Shown in pieces: positions 57,165 through 64,000 of a stretch of DNA of 64,000 nt. Origin of the DNA: Arachis hypogaea. Taxonomy: Eukaryota; Streptophyta; Magnoliopsida; Fabales; Fabaceae. Location of the stretch: contig NC_092044.1 of NCBI RefSeq assembly GCF_003086295.3, positions 76,532,024 through 76,596,023 of the forward strand. The letters run 5' to 3'. How positions within the stretch are numbered: the stretch's first letter is position 1; every line of letters starts with the position of its first letter. The notes beneath the pieces were generated by a model. It was not told the DNA's origin. It searched no databases and saw only the letters and a program-made list of their open reading frames with translations. Both the position numbers and the translations under genes were made by a program.

Positions 57165-57851
57165 TTGTTCGAGTTTGGACAACTGACGGTTTATCTTGTT
57201 GCTTAGATTAGGACTGTTTTATTTTTGTTGGTTTAGAGTCTTTTATTTGAGTTTAGTTTTATATTTTAAGTTTGGTGTCTTCTTTGTGTTTTCCTTTAAG
57301 TTTTCGAAAGTTTGTGTTTGATTTTCTAAAAATTTTAAGTTTGGTGTCTTTTGTGCTTTTATTCACTTAAAAATTTTTCAAAAATTTGTTCTTGGTGTTC
57401 ATCTTGATCCTCAAAGTGTTCTTGGTGTTCATCTTGACATTCAAAGTTTTCTTGTTTGTTCTCTTTGTTTTGATCTAAAATTTCTAAGTTTAGTGTCGTT
57501 CTGTTGTTTTTCTCTTTCCTCATTAAAATTTAAAAATAAAAAAATATTCTTTCCTTGTTTTACTCATAATTTTCGAAATTTTGCATTAAATTAGTCAAAG
57601 ATTTTCAAAATCATATCTTTTCAATCATTTTTATTTGCAATCATATCTTCTCAATCATATCTTTTTCAAAATAATTCTCAATCATATCTTTTTAATTAAT
57701 TAATTAATTTAGTTTTTAATTTGCTTTGATTTTATTTTTCGAAGTTTTATTTTATTTTCCATTTATTTTCTTTTATTATTTTCGGTAACTTTTAATTAAA
57801 ATAAAAAAAAAACTTTACTTGTGAATCCATATCATATTCCCTTTCTCCATC
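57165..57851 (+). other. Leader of element H
   Basis: AT-rich leader with TAAGTTTGGTGT at 57267-57278 and 57336-57347 and ATCATATCTTTTTCAA-like repeats at about 57600-57690. Confidence 0.65.
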
Positions 57852-58985
57852 ATGGACCTAAGTGGAATTGAACAGTCCAGAAGGACTCTGGGGTCATATG
57901 CTAACCCCATTACAGCTGCATATGGGAGTAGCATCTGTATACCTCCCATTAAAGCAAGCAGCTTTGAGCTAAATCCTCAACTCATTATCATAGTGCAGCA
58001 AAATTGCCAGTATTCCGGTCTTCCAGAGGAAGAACCTACTGAGTTTCTGGCACAATTCTTACAACTTGCTGACATAGTACATGATAAAGAGGTGGATCAG
58101 GATGTCTACAGATTATTACTGTTTCCATTTGCTGTAAAAGATCAAGCTAAGAGGTGGTTACATAACCAACCTACAGCAAGCATAAAGACATGGAAACAGT
58201 TATCAGAAAAATTCCTGAGTCAATTTTACCCTCCAAAAAGGATGACACAGCTAAGGATGGACATCCAAGGCTTTAAACAAGAGGATAATGAATCCCTTTA
58301 TAATGCCTGGGAGAGGTATAGAGGTATGCTAAGAAAATGCCCCTCTGAAATGTTTTCAGAGTGGGTACAGTTAGACATCTTCTACTATGGGCTTACAGAA
58401 AAAGCTCAGATGTCTCTAGACCACTCAGCTGGTGGATCTATACATATGAGGAAGACGATTGAGGAGGCTCAAGAGCTTATAGATACTGTTGCTAGAAATC
58501 AACATTTGTACTCTAGCAATGAGTTCTCTACAAAAGAAGAAGTTATGGCAGTAGCCACTGATCCTAATCCTCAAGAACAGATGGTTGAGCTTAATCAGCA
58601 ATTACACCTGATGACAAAACAGTTAGCAGAATTTAAAGAGATGCTCCAAGAGACTAAAATTGCTAACAAGAACATGGAATCACAGTTGAATCAGGCAAAA
58701 CAGTAGCTATCTAAATAGATAACAGAAGAATGCCAAGCAGTTCAACTGAGGAGTGGGAAGACACTGAATAACACTGCTCAAAGTAGCAAAAAGTCAGTAA
58801 AGGAACAATTGACGGAGGATAGCCAAACCACTATCCAAAATCCCTCTGAGGACAGTAAGAGCCCAGAGAGGAATACTACTGGCGTTCAAACGCAAAAGGG
58901 GAACCAGACACCTGAGAGTGCTGATAGTAACCCCTCTAAAAAGACTTCTCCAACCACTTTGGAAGGAATAAACCTGCAGCAATTA
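57852..58985 (+). pseudogene. gag of element H, with stops and a frameshift
   Basis: The frame starts MDLSGIEQSRR and is open for 284 codons to TAG at 58704-58706. It then continues in the same frame after a second TAG at 58716-58718. The capsid region includes FPFAVKDQAKRWL, FYPPKRMTQLRMD, SLYNAWERYRGML and KCPSEMFSEW. AVQLRSGKTL, a common Athila gag tail motif, follows the stops. The protein would form the virus-like particle. A frame change separates it from the protease frame. It matches the B gag only in part, so the two elements have different gag lineages. Confidence 0.88.
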
Positions 58986-59008
58986 AGGTTGAAGAATATA
59001 GAGCCAAG

Positions 59009-61681
59009 ATGCCTTATCCTCAGAAACTCCGCCAAGCGGAACAGGATAAGCAATTTGCCCGCTTTGCAGACTATCTAAGGACTCTTGAAATAAAGATTCC
59101 GTTTGCAGAGGCACTTGAGCAAATACCTTCTTATGCTAAGTTCATGAAAGAGATCTTAAGTCATAAGAAGGATTGGAGAGAAACTGAAAAAGTTTTTCTC
59201 ACTAAAGAATGCAGTGCAGTCATATTAAAGAGCTTACCAGAGAAGCTTAAAGATCCTGGAAGCTTTATGATACCATGCACATTAGAGGGTACTTGTACCA
59301 AGAAAGCTCTATGTGATCTTGGGGCAAGTATCAACCTAATACCTGCATCCACTATCAAAAAGCTTGGCTTGACTGAAGAAGTCAAACCAACCAGGATATG
59401 TCTCCAACTTGCTGATGGCTCCATTAAATACCCATCAGGCATAATTGAGGACATGATTGTCAAGGTTGGGCCATTTGCCTTTCCCACTGACTTTGTAGTG
59501 TTGGAAATGGAGGAGCACAAGAGTGCAACTCTCATTCTAGGAAGACCTTTCCTAGCAACTGGATGGACCCTCATTGATGTCCAAAAAGGGGAATTAACCC
59601 TGAGAGTCAATGAGGATGAGTTCAAGTTGAATGTTGTCAAAGCTATGCAGCATCCAGACACATCAAATGACTACATGAGCACTGATATTATTGACTCTTT
59701 GGTGGAGGAGGTCAATATGACTAAAAGTCTTGAATCAGAGCTAGATGACATCTTTAAAGATGTTCAGCCTGATCTGGAGGAACTAAAGGAAATAAAAGAA
59801 ATTCTGAAAATTCCTCAGGAAGAAGATAAGCCTCCTAAACCAGAGCTCAAGCCACTACCACCATCCCTGAAATATGCATTTCTGGGAGAAGGTGACACTT
59901 TTCCAGTGATCATAAGCTCTGCTTTAAATCCACAGGAAGAGGAAGCACTAATTCAAGTGCTAAGGACACACAAGACAGCTCTTGGGTGGTCCATAAGTGA
60001 TCTTAAGGGCATTAGCCCAGCAAGATGCATGCACAAGATCCTATTGGAGGATGATGCTAAGCCAGTGGTTCAACCACAAAGGCAGCTAAGTCCAGCCATG
60101 AAGGAGGTGGTGCAGAAAGAGGTCACTAAGTTACTAGAGGCTGGGATTATTTATCCTATTTCTGATAGCCCCTGGGTGAGCCCTGTCCACGTTGTCCCTA
60201 AGAAGGGAGGCATGACAGTGGTTCATAATGAAAAGAATGAACTCGTTCCTACAAGAACAGTTACAGGGTGGCGCATGTGTATTGACTACAGAAGGCTCAA
60301 TACAGTCACCAGAAAGGATCATTTTCCTTTACCATTCATAGACCAGATGCTAGAGAGACTAGCAGGTCATGAATACTACTACTTTTTGGACGGCTACTCA
60401 GGTTACAACCAAATTGCAGTAGATCCTCAGGACCAAGAGAAAACAGCATTTACATGTCCTTCTGGAGTATTTGCCTACAGAAGGATGCCTTTTGGTCTGT
60501 GCAATGCACCTGCAACATTTCAGAGGTGCATGCTCTCTATCTTCTCAGATATGGTAGAGAAATTTCTGGAAGTCTTCATGGATGACTTTTCAGTATTTGG
60601 AGACTCATTCAGCTTCTACCTTAACCATCTAGCACTTGTTCTGAAAAGATGCCAAGAGACCAACCTAGTTTTAAACTGGGAAAAATGTCACTTTATGGTG
60701 ACTGAAGGGATTGTCCTTAGGCATAAAATTTCAAACAAGGGAATAGAGGTGGATCAAGCTAAAGTTGAAGTAATTGAAAAATTACCACCACCTACCAATG
60801 TTAAGGCAATCAGAAGCTTTCTGGGGCATGCAGGATTCTACAGAAGGTTTATAAAGGATTTTTCAAAAATTGCCAAACCTCTGAGTAATCTGCTAGCTGC
60901 TGACACACCATTTGTGTTTGACACACAGTGTCTGCAGGCATTTGAGACCCTGAAAGCCAAGCTAGTCACAGCACCAGTCATCTCTGCACCAGACTGGACA
61001 TTGCCATTCGAACTAATGTGTGATGCCAGTGACCATGCCATTGGTGCAGTGTTGGGACAGAGGCATAATAAGCTTCTGCACGTCATTTATTATGGCAGCC
61101 GTATTCTAAATGATGCACAGAAGAACTACACAACCACAAAAAAGGAGTTACTTGCAGTGGTTTATGCCATTGACAAGTTCAGATCTTATTTAGTAGGATC
61201 AAAAGTGATTGTGTACACTAACCATGCTGCTCTTAAATATCTACTCACAAAGCAGGATTCAAAACCCAGGCTCATAAGATGGGTGTTGCTTCTGCAAGAG
61301 TTTGATATAGAAATAAGAGACAGAAAAGGGACAGAGAATCAAGTAGCTGATCACCTATCAAGGATAGAACCAGTAGCAGGAGCATCCCTCCATCCTACTG
61401 AGATCTCTGAAACCTTTCCGGATGAGCAATTGTTTGCTATTCAGGAAGCTCCGTGGCTTGCAGACAGTGCAAACTATAAGACTCAAGGTTCTCCTTCTGT
61501 AACCATGGAGAGGAAGCATGAAGAGCTTCTCTCAAAACAGAGTCAAACAGAGCCCCCACAGTCAAACTATAAGTTTGGTGTTGGGAGGCCACCACCAACT
61601 TCTAAGTTTGGTGTTGAACCCCCACATTCAAACTCTAAGTTTGGTGTTGGGAGGTTCCAACATTGCTCTGAACATCTGTGA
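59009..61681 (+). pseudogene. Protease, reverse transcriptase and RNase H of element H; integrase missing
   Basis: An 890-codon open frame. The aspartic protease has active site DLGAS at residues 103-107 and LILGRPFLAT after it. Reverse transcriptase runs from about residue 340 to 600, with CIDYRRLN, FLDGYSGYNQI, MPFGLCNAPATF and the catalytic FMDD at 523-526. RNase H, about 660-790, has CDASD (D672), KELLAV (E713) and VYTNHAAL, where Asn738 replaces the expected catalytic Asp. After the RNase H end (VADHLSR) the frame runs only about 45 residues before joining a B-like tail with three SKFGV repeats. No integrase zinc finger or DDE core remains. It could copy RNA only if RNase H still worked. 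Confidence 0.92.
61570..61649 (+). repeat. Three in-frame 14-mer copies at 33-bp period (H)
   Basis: TAAGTTTGGTGTTG at 61570, 61603 and 61636, in the same arrangement as B. Confidence 0.9.
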
Positions 61682-61730
61682 GGCTCCATGAGAGCCCACT
61701 GTCAAGCTACTGACATTAAAGAAGCGCTTG

Positions 61731-61746
61731 TTAGGAGGCAACCCAA
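61731..61746 (+). other. Post-stop hairpin of H, one mispair
   Basis: TTAGG faces CCCAA around loop AGGCAA. The A replaces the G seen in B, giving an A-C mismatch. Confidence 0.6.
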
Positions 61747-61884
61747 TGTTATATTTATTATTTTTCCTTTGTTATTTTATGTTTTCTATAGGTTGATGAT
61801 CATGGAAAGTCACAAAATCAATTGAAAAAGCAGAAAGAGAATGAAAAACAGAAAGAAAAATAGCACACCCTGGAGGAAAACTTG

Positions 61885-62055
61885 CTGGCGTTTAAACGCC
61901 AGTAAGGGCAGCAAATGGGCGTTTAACGCCCAGTCTGGCACCATTCTGGGCGTTTAACGCCAGAAAAGGGCACCAGACTGGCGTTAAACGCCAGGAATGG
62001 GCACCAAGCTGGCGTTAAACGCCAGAAATGGGCACCAGCCCGGCGTTTAACGCCA
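61885..62055. repeat. GGCGTT/AACGCC palindrome cluster of H
   Basis: Six palindromes including CTGGCGTTTAAACGCCAG, matching 14044-14215 of B. Confidence 0.88.
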
Positions 62056-62177
62056 GGATTGGCAGGAGGAGCATTTTTGCTTGCCACTTGGTGCAGGGAT
62101 GAATTATCCTTGACACCTCAGGATCTGTGGACCCCACAGGATCCCCACCTACCCCACCACTCTCTCTTCTTTCTTCT

Positions 62178-62197
62178 TTTGCTCGAGGACGAGCAAA
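62178..62197 (+). other. Mid-element hairpin of H
   Basis: TTTGCTCG/CGAGCAAA with loop AGGA, 5 nt before TAAGTTTGGTGTGG (62203-62216). Confidence 0.8.
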
Positions 62198-62251
62198 CCT
62201 TCTAAGTTTGGTGTGGTAAAAGCGTTGCTTTTTGTTTCTCCATAACCATTT

Positions 62252-62579
62252 ATGGCACCTAAGGCCGGAGAAACCTCTAGAAGGAGGAAGGGGAAGGCAA
62301 AAGCTTCCACCTCCGAGCCATGGGAGATGGAGAGATTCATCTCAAGGGATGCACTTTCCTCCACAAAACTATTGGGAGCAAATCAACACCTCCCTAGGAG
62401 AATTGAGTTCCAACATGGGACAACTAAGGGTGGAGCACCAAGAACATTCCGTCCTCCTCCATGAAATTAAAGAAGATCATAGAATCATGAGAGAGGAGCA
62501 ACAAAGGCAAGGAAGAGACATTGAGGAGCTCAAGCACTCCATAAGATCTTCAAGAGGAAGAACAAGCCACCATCACTAA
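62252..62579 (+). pseudogene. Small downstream gene of H, internally deleted
   Basis: It starts MAPKAGETSRRRKGKAK, as in B, but a 210-bp deletion fuses codon 32 or so to the coiled-coil tail in another frame (GMHFPPQNYWEQ to SIRSSRGRTSHHH). The tail frame stays open. Function unknown; no envelope features. Confidence 0.6.
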
Positions 62580-63456
62580 GGTGGACCCGTTCTTTAATCT
62601 CCTTGTTCTTTATTTTCTATTTTTCGAATCTTTATGCTTATGTTTATCCATGTTTGTGTCTTATTACATGATCATTAGTATCTTAGTGTCTATGCCTTAA
62701 AGCTATGAATGTCTTATGAATCCATCACCTCTCTTAAATGAAAAATGCTTTACTCACAAAAGAACAAGAAGTACAGGATTTCGAATTTATCCTTGAAACC
62801 AGTTGAATTAGTTTGATGTGGTGACAATACTTTTTGTTTTCCGAATGAATGCTTGAACAGTGCATATGTCTTTTGAATTTGTTGTTTTGAGAATGTTAAA
62901 ATTGTTGGCTCTTGAAAGAATGATGGAAAAAGAGAACTGTTATTGAGGATCTGAAAAATCATCAAAGTGATTCTTGAAGCAAGAAAAAGCAGTGAATACA
63001 AAAAAAAACAAAAAAAAGGAGAAGAAATAGAAGAAAAAGAAGGAAATAAAGTTGTGATCCAAGGCAAAAAGAGTGTGCTTAAGAACCCTGGACACCTCTA
63101 ATTGGGGACTCTAGCAAAGCTGGGTCATAATCTGAAAAGGTTCACCCAAGTATGTGTCTGTGGCATGTATGTATCCGGTGGTAATACTGGATGACAGAGT
63201 GCTTTGGGCCACAGCCAAGACTCATGACATAGCTATGTTCAAGAATCATTATACTTAACTAGGAGAATCAATAACATTATCTGAGTTCTGAGTTCCTATA
63301 GATGCCAATCATTCTGAACTTCAAAGGATAGAGTGAGGTGCCAAAACTGTTCGGAAGCAAAAAGCTACTAGTCCCGCTCATCTAATTGGAGCTGAGTTTC
63401 CTTGATATTTTGGAGTCTATAGTATATTCTCTTCTTTTTATCCTAATTGATTTTCA
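62580..63456 (+). other. 3' non-coding region of H
   Basis: It matches 15254-16101 of B. An A-rich tract near 63000. No gene seen. Confidence 0.65.
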
Positions 63457-63476
63457 GTTGCTTGGGGACAAGCAAC
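63457..63476 (+). other. Pre-LTR hairpin of H
   Basis: GTTGCTTG/CAAGCAAC with loop GGGA, 4 nt before TAAGTTTGGTGTTG (63481-63494). Confidence 0.8.
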
Positions 63477-63494
63477 AATTTAAGTTTGGTGTTG

Positions 63495-64000
63495 TGATGA
63501 GCGGATAATTTGTACGCTTTTTGGCACTGTTTTTAGTATGATCTAGTTGGTTTTTAGTATATTTTTGTTAGTTTTTAGTTAAAATTCACTTTTCTGGACT
63601 TTACTATGAGTTTGTGTGTTTTTCTGTGATTTCAGGTATTTTCTGGCTGAAATTGAGGGACCTGAGCAAAAATCTGATTCAGAGACTGAAAAGGCCTGCA
63701 GATGCTGTTGGATTCTGACCTCCCTGCACTCGAAGTGGATTTTCTGGAGCTACAGAAGCCCAATTGGCGCGCTCTCAACGGCGTGGAAAGTAGACATCCT
63801 GGGCTTTCCAGCAATATATGATAGTCCATACTTTGCTCAAGATTTGATGGCCCAAACCGGCGTTCAAAGTCACCCTCAGAATTTCCAGCGTTAAACGCCG
63901 GAACTGGCATAAAAATTGGAGTTAAACGCCCAAACTGGCACCAAAGCTGGCGTTTAACTCCAGAAAGAGTCTCTACATGAAAATGCTTCAATGCTCAGCC
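63495..64000 (+). repeat. 3' LTR of element H, cut by the window end
   Basis: The first 506 bp match 55619 onward, lacking an 11-bp TATGTTTTTAG unit. Confidence 0.92.

Larger units (their letters stand above)
55619..64000 (+). mobile_element. Element H: Athila-type element with RT and RNase H but no integrase
   Basis: It has a 5' LTR, perfect primer binding site, gag, protease, reverse transcriptase and RNase H, then a B-like 3' half, then a 3' LTR cut by the window end. It inserted in I (left flank GCCCT, 55614-55618). The visible parts of the two LTRs differ at about 7 bases in 495 plus an 11-bp and a 1-bp gap, so it is younger than B. Missing integrase and frame breaks make it non-autonomous. 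Confidence 0.93.

Overview
This window is plant nuclear DNA made almost entirely of nested LTR retrotransposons. I found no intact host gene. All elements look Ty3/gypsy of the Athila type. Seven primer binding sites match the 3' end of plant tRNA-Asp. The only gag, protease, reverse transcriptase and RNase H sequences are of that lineage. The LTR that starts TGATGAGCGGATAATTTATA recalls the abundant peanut (Arachis) FIDEL/Feral group, so a legume, probably Arachis, is my best guess. That is memory, not a search. A 165-bp plastid psaA fragment confirms a photosynthetic plant nucleus.

Layout. Element A (1-2151) supplies a 3' end and 3' LTR. 2152-3010 is unassigned, with a weak trace of a Ulp1-like exon. 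Element C (about 3011-38535) is the oldest scaffold. Its 5' LTR is broken by solo LTR S1 (3202-4657) and by element D (5274-29032). D itself holds elements B (8540-17776) and E (17996-26039, minus strand). C's 3' LTR holds the psaA fragment, solo LTR S2 (32672-34294) and solo LTR S3 (35451-38394), and S3 contains solo LTR S4 (36041-37493). Then come a decayed glycine-rich coding remnant (minus strand) split by LTR S5 (38741-40187), a rearranged block of element G interrupted by two partial copies of element F (40706-53400), a minus-strand element I (53401-55618) and element H (55619 to beyond 64000). Target-site duplications or shared flanks support most of this order.

Coding content. Only B and H carry retroviral-type genes. 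B has a broken gag-protease frame and no polymerase. H has gag, protease, reverse transcriptase and RNase H but no integrase. Elements D, E, F and G instead carry one shared protein of unknown function: a Tyr/Pro/Gln-rich N-terminus, an acidic middle and a Cys/Trp-rich C-terminus ending in KHWWRFLDEFKHKPP or close variants. C carries a related N-terminal half. These look like non-autonomous elements depending on Athila-type enzymes made elsewhere.

Main signal. Fifteen copies of a hairpin (7-8 bp stem, loop AGGA or GGGA) sit 4-5 nt upstream of a 14-mer, TAAGTTTGGTGTTG or TAAGTGTGGGGAGG. The stem sequence changes between families while pairing is kept. Most elements have one copy mid-element and one directly at the 3' LTR, where the 14-mer occupies the polypurine-tract position. 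A second covarying hairpin follows the coding stop, and dense palindromes occupy matching positions in different families. These shared RNA/DNA structures, with the shared orphan protein, are the best candidates for an undescribed system.
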